Positions 45,941 through 57,065 of a stretch of DNA of 64,000 nt are shown piece after piece. A program made the translations under genes and the position numbers. The stretch's first letter is position 1; the number at the start of each line of letters is the position of its first letter. The notes under the pieces were generated by a model. That model was not told the origin of the DNA. It did not search any database and saw only the letters and a program-made list of their open reading frames with translations. This stretch comes from Microcebus murinus (lineage: Eukaryota > Chordata > Mammalia > Primates > Cheirogaleidae), in NCBI RefSeq assembly GCF_040939455.1, contig NC_134108.1:52575501-52639500 (forward strand), read 5' to 3'.

Positions 45941-47391
45941 GTTGGGTGGTACCTTCTTGCTTTGTTTTCCCTCTTGTACTATTGTTTTATAAGATCTGTG
46001 AGCTTTAGCTTTGGGGTGATTTTACACTGGTAGGTATCTATTGTGCTGATCCAGGTATAATGCAGTTTTGGGCCTACAGGAGTAGGGCAGATCTAGTAGT
46101 GATAAATTCCCTTAGCATTGGCTTGTTTGGAAAAGTCTTCATTTCTCTGTTGTTGTATTTTTTTGTTTTTTGTTTTTTTAAGAAACGTAGTTTTGCAAGA
46201 TATGAGGCTATCTCTGTGGTTTGGGGGGTCTATGCTGTGGGCATTTGCCTAAACTGGGTTCAGGTGTGAGGGCAGCTAGAGGCCAGAGGGTTCCTGGTGG
46301 ATGTTGGGCTTTGGGACAGTTCTGTCAGCCCAATAGCACTAGTAGAGACTTGGGGTGGAGTCTGGAGGTTCAGACAGAGCAGAGTTGCAGACACAGCAGG
46401 AGCACTGGAGCTGCTGCGGGAGCCTGGGGTCCCAGGGGCAGTGCTAGAGCCTCAGTGGAAGGATCCATAGACTCAGTGACAGTGATGGGGCCTGGGGCAG
46501 AGTTTCCAGGCCCTGTGGTGAAGCCTCGGGGGTGGAATTAAGAGAGACTAGGAGCCACATGGGTGGCCCACAGGGTCATACCTCAGAGTAGGAACAGCAG
46601 AGGTGGAGCTGTGCAGGGACCTAGGAGGTTGAGCAATGCCAGCCGTGGCAGCTCCAGCGGCGCGGGAACCATGGAGATGGAGCCGCGCAGGGCAGCTGTC
46701 ATGGGCAGTTTGGGTGTCATGTGGGGTGGGGCTGCAGTTGGACTGCCAGGTGGCTGGGGTTCTCCCCCGACCCAGGTACCTTGGAGGCAGTCACTATAAG
46801 GGCTCTCAGGTGGGGTCTGTAGTGTCTGAGGTGCCACCTCTGCTCAGATCCTGCCTTGGGGAGGGGTGCTCAGCTGCCAGTCGCAGTGCACAGTACGTGG
46901 GAGCATGTGCTGTGCCCTCTCCCTCTCTGCCATGGCTCCCTCCTTTCCCAGTGGGGGCGATGGGAAAGGCGGCTGTTGCAAAGCTGAGCCCCACGCAGAC
47001 CTGGGCCCTGTACCTGAGAGCTCAGAATGGCATCAGTGGCGGTGCCCGGGTATCGGTTACCGCCAGATCCCTGCCGCCTGCTCTTCAGTGTGATGTTGCC
47101 GCACCGGCCCCTAGGAGCTCCCAGATCAGTCCAGAGGTCTGAGGTGGTGGAGGGGTGAGGGTCCCCCTCACTACTAGGGCCAAAGGGCCTGTGGGGTGAA
47201 CGAGGAGGCCAGGGCTCTCTCCTCCTGACTTTCCCCGCGTGTGGATGCCTCCCCACGGTTCCCCTCCATCTTGCGGAATGAATCATGCTGTCACCTTCTC
47301 CTTCACTCTGAATGTCCCCTATTGCTTCTCCGGTGTTTTCACAATGCCCTTTCTAAGAAGAGCCATTCACCTGTAAGTTTTGATCCTCTCC

Positions 47392-47681
47392 TTTTTTTCT
47401 TATAGAGTCTCGCTCTGTCACCCTGGCTAGAGTGCAGTGGTGTCTTCATGGCTCACAGCAACCTCAAACTTCTATCCTCAAGTGACCCTCCTGCCTCAGA
47501 CTCCCAAGTAGCTGGCACCACAGGCATGTGCCACCATGCCTGGCTAATTTTCCCTTATTTTTTATAGAGATGAGGGTCTCATTTTTGCTCAGGCTGGTCT
47601 CCAACTCCTGGCCTCAAGCAATCTTCCTGCCTTAGCCTCCCAAAGTGCTAGGGTTACAGGTGTGAGCCATCCTACCCAGCC
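47392..47681 (-). mobile_element. Full-length Alu, minus strand
   Basis: A T-rich start, then GAGTCTCGCTCTGTCACCCTGG through the two monomers to TGTGAGCCATCCTACCCAGCC at 47681. It is moderately diverged and forms the left arm of an inverted Alu pair. Confidence 0.92.
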
Positions 47682-47709
47682 TAAAAATTTTTTAAAAACT
47701 AAAAAAAAA

Positions 47710-48048
47710 GGCTGGGTGTGGGTGGCTCACACCTATAATCCTAGCACTCTGGGTGGCTGAGGCAGGAGGATCGCTCAAGGTTAGGAGTTCAGAGCCAGCC
47801 TGAGCAAGAGTAAGACCCCGTCTCTACTATAAATAGAAAAAAATTAGCCAAAACAACCAAAAATATATATGAAAAATTAGCCGGGCATGGTGGCGCATGC
47901 CTGTAGTCCCAGCTCCTCGGGAGGCTGAGGCAGGAGGATTGCTTGCTTGAGCCCAGGAGTTGGAGGTTTCTGTGAGCTAAGCTGATGCCATGGCACTCTA
48001 GCACAGGCAACAGAGTGAGACTCTGTGTCAATAAAGAAAAAAAAAAAA
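47710..48048 (+). mobile_element. Full-length lemur Alu, plus strand
   Basis: GGCTGGGTGTGGGTGGCTCACACC starts at 47710. The left monomer ends CCCCGTCTCTACTATAAATAG, a linker 'AAAACAACCAAAAATATATATG' follows, then GCCGGGCATGGTGGCGCATGC to GACTCTGTGTCAATAAAG and an A12 tail. A duplicated GCTT (GATTGCTTGCTTGAGCC) is a private change. Confidence 0.94.
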
Positions 48049-50610
48049 GCTGAGAGGCTCACATTATTGGAGTTCAGAGTATATGTACCTGTAGGCACAG
48101 CCTGATCTAGGAGTGCACATAGAATCTCTGGGAACCTGTCTTTATTTTTGTTAGTGATCTGCTTTTCTTTGCTTGTTTTGTTTTCCCACAGCCTCTCCTA
48201 TGTGGTAGAGAAAGATGGGTCTTGTCTCTTTAGGTTTCATACAATCCTTACAGCCAAATCTCTTAAGATGAAGTGACGTCCGTCTTCCACTCTATCTCTG
48301 TCCTTGAAAAAGGATTCTGATTGCTTTGCCTGGGTTCACTGCTGCTATTATTTTGACTGTTGCCTGTAGATAAGAATTGATAGAAAGACTCTGCTCGTGA
48401 AAAAGAACAGAGTTTACTTATATAAAGAATGTAGAAGGGAGTTGGTGTAGTTAGAATACAGACAGAGGTATCAGTAACATTGTCTTTGACAGATGAAGGT
48501 GTGAGCTGCTGGTACCCAGAATCCTCACTGAGAATGCTCAGTTGCAGGTGATAGGATCCGATGGAGAAAGAGGGTAACCCTCAAACTGTCTGAAAGCATG
48601 ACTGTCACTTTCCAGATTCAGTGTTTTTATTTGAGTATAAAGCAGCACCTCCCCCTGGACCAGATGTTCCTCATCAGTCTCGGTGTGGTCACTGCCTTCA
48701 GTGCATGGCATAACCAGGCAAGAGCACTCAGTCTCCCAAGCCTGTTCCCGACACACTCCTGCATTCAGTACAGCGGGACTGGGAGAGGCCGGCTCCCTGA
48801 TGTGTGTGTGTCATGCGAACGAGCCAGCTGCAGACTCATCCTGCATGGATGTTGTGCCAGCCCTGGTCTACTGAGGAGAGGGCACGCACCCTTCCCCAAC
48901 TCTGTGAGTGGCGCCTCCCAAAGGCACCAAAAAGAAATAGACGTCAACTCTGACAGTTTTTGCCATATCCCATGAACTTTAATGTGTAGTAGTCTTGCTT
49001 TTCTGATTTTCTGAATATTCTTGTTGTAGTTTGGATTGCCTCATCTATACAAAAATTATTCAAGAGAGGGTATATGTGTTTAATTTCTTCATGATCACGT
49101 ATTTAGTTAGGTTTGGATTTGAGGTGGAAATCACCTCTCCCTGTCAGATTTGTGGTCAGCAGAGTTTACAGCAAAGAACTGAGCCAAATGGGGTTAAAAT
49201 GTCAGCTTGGAGTGGGCTCTTGGTTATGACTAGTATCGAGAATAAGGCTTGAGTCTTAGGTCAGAGTGAGAGTTCCATTCCCTTGCCCTGATTGGCAGCA
49301 ACTGGCCCTAGGGAAAGAACAGGTTGATTTACCCATGGGGGACAGGCTGAAAAGGTAGAAAGTGACCTGGCTGGGCTTCTAGAAGGCCTCGCCTGGTTTG
49401 TTGATCATATGCGTACCTAGCTGGAAGCTGAGAGCAGATGGTCCCAGAGAGAAGAGAGGGGCCTACTCTGGATTTTTGACATGAAAAGACAATTCCAAAC
49501 AATTTGGGGTTCTCACTGACTGAACTAGCTGTTTCTCCATCTTGGGAATGAGTAGGGAGCTTGTGGGGCCAGGAAGAGAAAAGCACTGAACTTAGTTGAG
49601 GTTAGTGGCATTGTGGTCACAACTGTGTCCTGAATAACCTTTTCTTCTTGGGGTTTCAGGTTTCCTTTGTTTTGTAAGCATTCAGTGAGTTCTGGAAAAT
49701 ATGGGACACTCTGCGTGTGTGGGGGGGGTATAGATTCTTTGGTATAGATATTAGCCTTCGAAAGTACGTTATTCCTGTTCTTTATAGTTTCCGTTTCTAG
49801 ACATGTTTCCTGAAAGGCAGCTGCATCTAATTCTCTGGTTGGCATGACCTGCCTCCAGTTTTCTGTGTGACTGTCCTGCCCTCCTGGCCCTAATCCTGCG
49901 GCCTCACACATGTGCTTTAACACCTCTCTTGGCTTCTTGTTGATGGGGATATCCTTGCACTTGAAGAGTCACTTCTGTATTCTACTAAAGTGATGGAGGT
50001 CCCAGTGTGTCACCCCCTCTGGCCTCCTGGATGCTATCAGCCCCTCATTAGGTTGGGATCATGGTTTTCTGCTGTGCCTTGTGGACACAAAGCACTTTTT
50101 CCTAAAGCCCGTGACAATTGCTTTAACCCCGTCCTATGTACATTATTTGGAGCAGAAACTCCTCAAAGTCTGTGGGGTGTAGACCCTCCCTGGTTTTCAT
50201 TGGTATTTCAGAAGAGGGGAGGATGATACATGCCCAAGCTGATCTCCTACCTGAAAATCCCTCCTGGTCATCTTGACTGTCTGCAGTCCACACTTCCCCC
50301 AGCCCACCTGCCCCATGCTGGAAGTAGCTTCCCCTCCATTTATTCTTCTGTAGTACTTACCTTTATCCCCAATTCATGTTGTTAATCACTGTGGTGCACA
50401 TCGTGGTACTTTGCATAAGTATTTAATAAGTAACCATAGCCATCATTTTTATTCATTTATGTAAAACTTATACTTGTGAAAAGATCTGAGTATTTCTTTT
50501 TTAGTTAACTGTATTTCTTATTTATATTTCCATTTAAAAAGGCAAGAGTTAAAATTATATATTAAGATGTGGAACAGTCAGTGAGCCTACATCTGCATTA
50601 TATAAGGATA
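48049..50610. other. PREP intron 2 unique sequence
   Basis: No gene or confident repeat. The longest frames (125 codons plus at 48598-48975; 132 codons minus at 49525-49923) show no family signal. A G8 run lies near 49722-49729. 50270-50450 has a faint L2-like pyrimidine-rich character but not enough to call. Confidence 0.5.
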
Positions 50611-50611
50611 C

Positions 50612-50785
50612 TTTTTTTTAAATTGACAGGTGAGAATGGTATATATTTATAGTGTGCAACATGATATTTTGATATATGTATAAATTGTAGAATAGCTAAA
50701 TCAAGCTATTTAACAAAAGCATTACCTCACATATTTACCATTTGTTTGGGATGAGAACACTTAAAAATCTCTATTAGCAGTTTTC
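50612..50785 (-). repeat. Old L1M 3' end, minus strand, left half (split by a 7.8-kb insertion)
   Basis: T8 at 50612 and 'GACAGGTGAGAATGGTATATATTTATAGTGTGCAACATGATATTTTGATATA', 'AATAGCTAAATCAAGCTATTTAACA', 'GCATTACCTCACATATTTACC' follow an old antisense L1 3'UTR. The text stops at TTAGCAGTTTTC (50774-50785) and resumes with the same 12 bases at 58572. Confidence 0.85.
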
Positions 50786-50983
50786 TTTTTTATTAATAGA
50801 TGTTTTATTTGGGAATAATTAGATTTTTAGAAAAGTTGCAAAGATGATACAGAGAGTCTTTGTATACCCTTCACCCAGTTTTCTCTAGTGTTAACCTGTT
50901 ACCATGGTAAATTTGTCAAAACTAAGAAACTAATACTGGTACATTCTATTTATTAAACTCCATTTGTAATTTGTAATTCTGGC

Positions 50984-51138
50984 ATTTTTTTTTAAGAGAA
51001 GGATCTTGTTCTGTCACCCATGCTGGAATGCAGCGGCCTAATCATAGTTCACTATGATTTTGAACTCCTGGGCCATCCTCCCACCTTAGCCTCCCAGTGG
51101 CTGGGACTCCAGGTGCTGCGTGCCACCACATCCAGCTA
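50984..51138 (-). mobile_element. Alu right-monomer fragment, minus strand
   Basis: T10 then AAGAGAAGGATCTTGTTCTGTCACCCATGC, 'CTAATCATAGTTCACTATGATTTTGAACTCCTGG' and CCACCACATCCAGCTAA at 51138. Only one monomer is present and it is more diverged than the full-length Alus here, suggesting a free-right-monomer type or an old truncated Alu. Confidence 0.8.
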
Positions 51139-51176
51139 ACGCAGTTCAATTTGGATTTCACCAGTTTTTTCAACTA

Positions 51177-51418
51177 CAGTTGACCCGTGAACAACACAGG
51201 TTTGAACTACACAGGTCCACTTAAACATACAGATTTTTTCCAACAAGATGTGGGTCGAAAATACAGAATTCATGGGATATGAAACCCAACTGTACAGAGG
51301 GCTGACTTTTCTTATATGCAAGTTCTACAGGGCCAACTGCGGCCTTGAGTCTATGCAGAATTTGGCATGTGCAGAAGTCCTGGAACCAATCCCCCAAATA
51401 TACCAACGAATGACTTTG
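51177..51418 (+). mobile_element. Tigger-type nonautonomous DNA transposon
   Basis: The left end CAGTTGACCCGTGAACAACACAGG follows TA at 51175-51176. The interior has 'TTTGAACTACACAGGTCCACTTAAACATACAGATTTTTTCCAACA' and the right end 'CCTGGAACCAATCCCCCAAATATACCAACGAATGACTTT', all matching a familiar Tigger-family MITE. The right terminus has decayed and the second TA is not evident. Confidence 0.85.
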
Positions 51419-52139
51419 TCCTTTTTCCATTCCAGGATTCAATCCAAAATACCTCATTGTATTTAGGATAAAACACTTTCTAATAGTGAAAGGTTTCTAT
51501 TATAGAGACAAAACAGATACTTGATAAAAAGAGCATCATATACATTTGAGGCTCTTAGTGAACCCTCTTCCCATTTCTATGTCCTTTCCTCCCTAAGATA
51601 AGCACCATCACTGTTTAGCATGTTTGTACGGATACATAAAAAGACAGTGTAAATATAAACACTACATAAGTTGTTCTCCAGACTCTAAAAGTCATCTAAA
51701 CACTCCTCTTTTCATAGCCTTCTGTAACTTGCTTCTTTCATTTAGCATTGTTTTTGAGATTGATCTCTTAAGAAATACAGTACCTTTTACTACTATATAT
51801 AGTATTTCATTCTGTGATTACATCACTATTATTAATTCTTCTGCTGATAGAAACTTAGACTGTTTCCTATTTTTTTGCTGCAGTATTTTATTTTATTTTT
51901 TATTTCAGCATATTATGAGGGTACAAATGTTTAGGTTACAAATATTGCCTTTGTCCCACCTGAGTCAGAATTTCAAGCATGTTCATCCTGCAGACAGTGC
52001 ATACCACACTTATTAGGTGTGAATATACCCATCCCCTTCTCCCCCCTCCCACTTGCCCGACATCTGATGAATGTTACTACTATATGTGCACATAAGTGTT
52101 GATCAGTTAATACCAATTTGATGGTGAGTACATGTGGTG

Positions 52140-55100
52140 CTTATTTTTCCATTCTTGTGATACTTCACTTAGTAGAATGGGCTCCAGTTCTATCCAGAAT
52201 AATACAAGAGCTGCTAGATCACCATTGTTTTTTGTAGCTGAGTAGAATGCCATAATGTATATATATATACTACATTTTATAAACCCACTCATATATTGAT
52301 GGGCGCTTAAGTTGTTTCTACCTCTTTGCAATTGTGAATTGTGCTTCTATAAACATTCTAGTGAAGATGTCTTTTTTATAGAATGCCTTTTGTTCCTTTG
52401 GGTAGATGCCCAGTAATGGGATTGCTGGATCAAATGGTAGTTCTACTTGTAGCTCTTTGAGGTATCTCCATATTACTTTCCACAGAGGTTGTACTAGTTT
52501 GCAGTCCCACCAGCAGTGTATGAATATTCCTATTTTTCTGCATCCACGCCAATATTTTTTGTTTTGAAACTTTTTGATAAAGACCATTCTTAATGGAGAT
52601 AAGTGATATCTCATTGTGATTTTGATTTGCATTTCCCTGATGATTAGAGATTTTGAGCATTTTTTCATATATTTGTTGGCCATTATCCTATCTCCTTTTG
52701 AAGTTTCTTTTCACGTCCTTTGCCCACTTTTTGATAGGGTTGTTTGATTTTTTTCTTTCTGATTTTTCTTAGTTCTCTGTGGATTCTGGTTATCAGCCCT
52801 TTATCGGATATGTAATATGCATATATTTTCTCCTATTCTGTACGCTGTTTGCTCTTGTGATAGTTTCCTCAGCTGTGCAGAAGCTTTTTAATTTGATCAG
52901 GTCCCATTTATTTATTTTTATTGTTGCTTTGATTGCCTTTGGGGTCTTCTTCATAAATTCTTTGCCTAGGCTAATGTCTAGAAGATTTTTCCAACATTTT
53001 CTTCTAGAATTCTTCTAGAATTCTTCATGACTTAGGTTTAAGTCTGTTATCCACTGTGAGTTCATTGTTGTGAGAGGTGAAAATTGCAGATCCTGTTTCA
53101 GTCTTCTATGTGTGGCTATCCAGTTTGCCCAGCACCATTTATTGAATACGGATTATTTTCCTCATTGTATGTTTTTGTCTGCTTTGTCAAAGATTAGATG
53201 GCTGTATGAGGATGGTTTTATATTTGGGTTTTCAGTTGTGTTCCATTGGTCTATGTCTCTGTTTTTGTGCTTGTACCATGCTGTTTTAGTTACTATAGCT
53301 TCATAGTATAGCTTGAAGTCTGGTAACTTGAAGCCTCCCAATTTGTTCCTTTTGCTTAAGATTGCTTTTGCTATACGGGGTCTTCTCTTGTTCCTTATGA
53401 AACATAGAATTATTTTTTCTAGAAAAATGATGTTGGTGTTTTAATAGGGATTGCGTTGAATCTGTAGATCACTTTCATAGTATAGACATTTTAACAATGT
53501 TGATTCTGCCAACCTATCAGCACAGTATGGTTTTCCATCTGTTTATGTCCTCTGCTATTTCTTTCCTCAGTGTTTCATAGTTCTCTCTGTGGAGGTCTTT
53601 TGCCTCCTTAAATATATTCCAAGGTATTTTATTTGTTGTTTGTTGTATTTTTATTTGTTCTTTGTTGCTGTTGTGAAGGGTACTGACTCTTTGGTTCTCA
53701 GTTTGACTGTTGGCAATAGGAATGCTACTGATTTCTGTACATTGATTTTGTAATCTGAGTCTTTGCTGAATTTATCATTCCAGTAGTCTCATGGCAGAAT
53801 TTTTGGGGTTTTCTAGATATAAGATCGTATCATCAGCAAAGAGTGATAGTTTGACCTCTTCTGCCCAGATTTGGATGCCCTTGATTTCCTTCTCTTGTTG
53901 GTTTGCTCTGGCTAGGACTTCGAGCACTATGTTGAATAGAAGCAGTGATAGAGGGCAACCTTGTCTGGTTCCAGTTCTAAGTGGTAATGCTTTCAATTTT
54001 TCCCTGTTCAGTATGATGTTGGCTGTGGGTTTATCATATGTGGCTTTTATCATTGTTAGGTAAGTCCTGCCTATGTCTGTTTTGTTAAGTTTTCTTATCA
54101 TAAAAGGGTGCTAAATTTTGTCTAATGCTTTTTTTGCATCTATTGAGAGGGTCATATAGTCTTTGTTTTTGCTTCTGTTTATGTGGTGAATTATATTTAC
54201 AGATTTGCATGTGTTGAACCATCCCTGCATCTCTGGGATGAAGCCCACTTGTTCATGATGGATTATTTTTTTGATAAGTTTTTTATCAAAAAAAACCCTT
54301 TTTTGATAGGATTTTTTTTTGAGAACTTTTGCATCTATATTCATAAAGGATATTGGTATATAGTTTTCTTTTTTGTTGCATCCTTTTCCTGGTTTTGGTA
54401 TCAGGGTGATGTTGGCTTCATAAAACATGTTGGGGAGGATTCCTTCCTTCCTGATGTTGTGGAATAATTTTTGCAGGATAGGCATCAGTTCTTCTTTGCA
54501 GATCTGCTAAAATTCAAGTGTGAAACCATCTGGTATGGAACTTCTCCTTTTAGGAAGGTTTTTTTTTTTTTATTGCTGCTTCAATTTTGGTAGTTGATAT
54601 TTGTCTGTTCAGGAATTCTATTTCTTCATGATTTAGCCTAGGGAGGCTATGTCCCTAAGAATTTGTCCATTTCCCCCACATGTTCCAGTTTATGTGCATA
54701 GAGGTTTTTATAGTATATTCATAGATGATATTTTGTATTTCTGTGGTATCAGTTATAATTTCTCATTTTTCATTCCTGATGGAGCTTGTTGGAGTCCTTT
54801 CTTTTCTGCTTCTGGTTAATCTAGCAAGAGGTATGTCAGTTTTGTTTATTTTTTCAAAGAACCAAGTTTTTGTTTTATTAATCTTCTATGTGGTTTTGTT
54901 GTTGTTGTTGTTGTTACAAATTTCATTTAGTTCTGCTTTGATCTTTGTTATTTTTTTCTTCTGCTAGGTTTGGCACTGGTTTGCTCATCCTTTTCCAGGT
55001 CTTTGAGATGATTCATTAGCTTGTTGATTTGTGATCTTTCTGTCTTTTGGATGTAGGCATTTATGGATATAAATTTTCCTTTCAGGACTGGTATAACTGT

Positions 55101-55985
55101 GTCTCACAGATTTTTATAACTTGTGTCTCCTTTATCATTTAATTCAAAGAGTCTTTTGATTTCCATCTTAATTTCCTCCTTAATGCAATAATTGTTCAGC
55201 AGGAAGTTGTTTAGTCGCCATGACTTTATATGGAGATGAGAGTTTCTGTAGGAATTGATTTCTAATTTTATTACATCGTGGTCTGAGAAGATGCAATGGT
55301 ATAATTTCCATTTTTTTAAATTTATTGAGACTTGCTTTGTGGCCTCAGATGTGGTCAATCTTAGAGAATGTCCCATGAGCTGATGAAAATAAATGTATAT
55401 TCAGTGGGTTTGGGGTAGAATGTTCTGTAAATGTCAGTCAGGCCCATTTGTGCTAGAGTTCTGTTTACGCCCATTGTTTCTTTGTTGATTTTCTGTTTGG
55501 AGGATCTGTCCTGTTCTGTCAGAGGGGTTGTTTATGTCCCCTGCTATTACGACGTTGCTGTTTATCAATTTGTTTAGATCAAGTAGGATTTGCTTTATGA
55601 ATCTGGGTGCACCTGAGTTAGGTGTGTGAATATTTGGAATTGTTACATTTTCTTGTTGAATTGTACCCTTCACCATTATATAGTGACCATCTTTGTCTTT
55701 CATTACTTTTGTTGGTTTGAAGACTAAGTTATCTGAAATCACAACTGCTGTGCCAGATTTCTTTTGTCTTTCATTTGCGTGAAATATTGTTATCCATCCT
55801 TTCACTTTGAGGCTGAATGCATCCTTGTGGGTTAGGTGTGTTTCCTGAAGACAGAAAATACTTGGCTTGTGTACATTTACCCATTCAGCCAGCCTATGTT
55901 TCTTTAGTGGGCAGTTCAAGCCATTCACATTTATTGAAAGAATTGATAAGTTGGATAGATTATTGTTCATCCTGTTGAGTTGAAC
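52140..55985 (-). pseudogene. L1-C ORF2 remnant (endonuclease-reverse transcriptase)
   Basis: The longest intact piece, 55434-56015 on the minus strand (193 codons), is the APE-type endonuclease: LSILSINVNGLNCPLKKHR, then FCLQETHLTHKDAF with the catalytic Glu of the QET motif, then VVIAGDINNPSDRTG near the DFN-like site. The reverse-transcriptase segment at 53775-54101 keeps [14 protein letters not shown] and an intact [12 protein letters not shown]. The C-terminal segment is at 52318-52683. These lie in different frames separated by stops and small indels, so the protein is not producible. Confidence 0.92.
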
Positions 55986-56039
55986 TTGGTTGTTTTGTTT
56001 TCTTTCTTGAGCCATTGCAGTATATGGCCTTTGACTTTT

Positions 56040-57065
56040 AGCTTTTGGGTGATTTTACATGGGTGCGTGCTTATTGTGCTGATCTGTATGTAACACTGTT
56101 CTGAGTACTTCCTGGAGGGCAGTTCCTGTCTTGATGAATTCCCTCAGTCTTTCCTTGTCTGAAAAGGTCTTTATTTCTCCTTCGTATAAGAAACTGAGTT
56201 TTGTAGGGTATAAGATTCTAGACTAGGCATTATTCTATTTGAGAAGAGTGAGAATGGGATCCCAGTCTCTTCTCACTTGCAAGGTCTCAGATGAAAAGTC
56301 TGCAGTTAGTCTCATGGATTTTCCTTTGTAGGTTACCTGCTTCTTTCACCTTACAGCTCTTAGAAGGGCCTCTTTTATGGTTGTTTTGGCTGGTCTGATG
56401 ACTGTGTGTCATGATGTCTTCCTGTTTGCAATCTCCCAGGAGTACTTAGCCTCTGGTACATGGATATCTAGGTTTTTAGTAAGGCCTGGGATATTTTCCT
56501 CCATTATATCCTCAAATAGTTTATCCAACTCTTGTGTGTTTTCTTCTTCACCCTCAGGGTTGCCTATAATTCTCATGTGAGGCCTCTTTACATAATCCCA
56601 CATTGCTTGTAGGCATTTCTCTTTTCTCTTATTTCTCTGTTCTGTCTCTGCATCTGACTTATTGAACTTAAAGGTATTATCTTCAGTCCCTGAGAATCTT
56701 TCTTCTGTTTGATCTACTGTATTCTTGAGGCTTTCCACTGTGTTTTGTAATTCCTTGAATAAATTCTTCATTTCCAGAAGTTCTGTTTGATTTTTCTTTA
56801 ATGTTTCAATTTCTTGATGAATTTTTCTTCCAAGACCTGAATTGTTTTTTATGGTTTCTTTGTGTTGGATATCCCTTTTCTCTTACATATCATTGGGTTT
56901 TCTTATAATTCATGTTCAAAATTCTTCTGTCATTTTAGTGTTCTGAATTTGGTTGATATCCATCACTAGCGAGCTGGTGTTCCCCTTTGGGGGTGTGCTT
57001 TCAGTTTGATTCTTTATACTTCCAGAGTTCTTTTGCTGATTCCTTCCCATGTGGAGCAGCTGTTG
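56040..57065 (-). pseudogene. L1-C ORF1 remnant
   Basis: A 120-codon minus-strand frame at 56409-56771 covers the end of the coiled coil (LKNTVDQTEERFSGTED) and the start of the RNA-recognition domain (MRIIGNPEGEEENTQELDKLFEDIM), diagnostic of L1 ORF1p. The N-terminal and C-terminal parts are in other frames (56916-57155 and about 56100-56400). Confidence 0.88.

Larger units (their letters stand above)
41114..47390 (-). mobile_element. Antisense L1 (L1-B), internally deleted, with two nested insertions
   Basis: The minus-strand 3' end appears at 41114-41175 (GTTTGTTTGTTT then TTAATTTCAAAATGTTAAGGGGGTACAAATG). ORF2 sequence runs leftward-to-rightward from about 41470 to 45940, ORF1 C-terminal sequence is at about 46020-46145, and GC-rich 5'UTR at about 46190-47390. 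Compared with L1-A, some 1.1-1.2 kb covering most of ORF1 is absent. An Alu (41648-41988) and an L1-derived insertion (about 42941-43343) interrupt ORF2. Stops and frameshifts are frequent. The 5' end lacks the CCATCTTG-type terminus, so it is truncated or abuts the Alu at 47392. Confidence 0.9.
50786..51883 (-). repeat. Second old L1 3' region, minus strand (middle layer of nest)
   Basis: It starts T-rich directly after the 12-base target copy and continues 'GATGTTTTATTTGGGAATAATTAGATTTTTAGAAAAGTTGCAAAGATGATACAGAGAGTC', another old L1-type 3' sequence in antisense. It carries a half Alu and a Tigger MITE of its own. After them, 51480-51880 reads as diverged L1 ORF2 end (TTCTGTAACTTGCTTCTTTCATTTAGCATTG, ACTGTTTCCTATTTTTTTGCTGCAG). 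Confidence 0.7.

Noticed and set aside
46221..47286. Possible second CpG island and gene start with frames up to 168 codons
   Set aside because: It is the L1-B 5'UTR, paralogous to 30.1-31.2 kb, not a gene promoter.
55434..56015. 193-codon frame as a stand-alone endonuclease gene
   Set aside because: It is the N-terminal endonuclease part of L1-C ORF2. The rest of ORF2 follows in shifted frames in the expected order.
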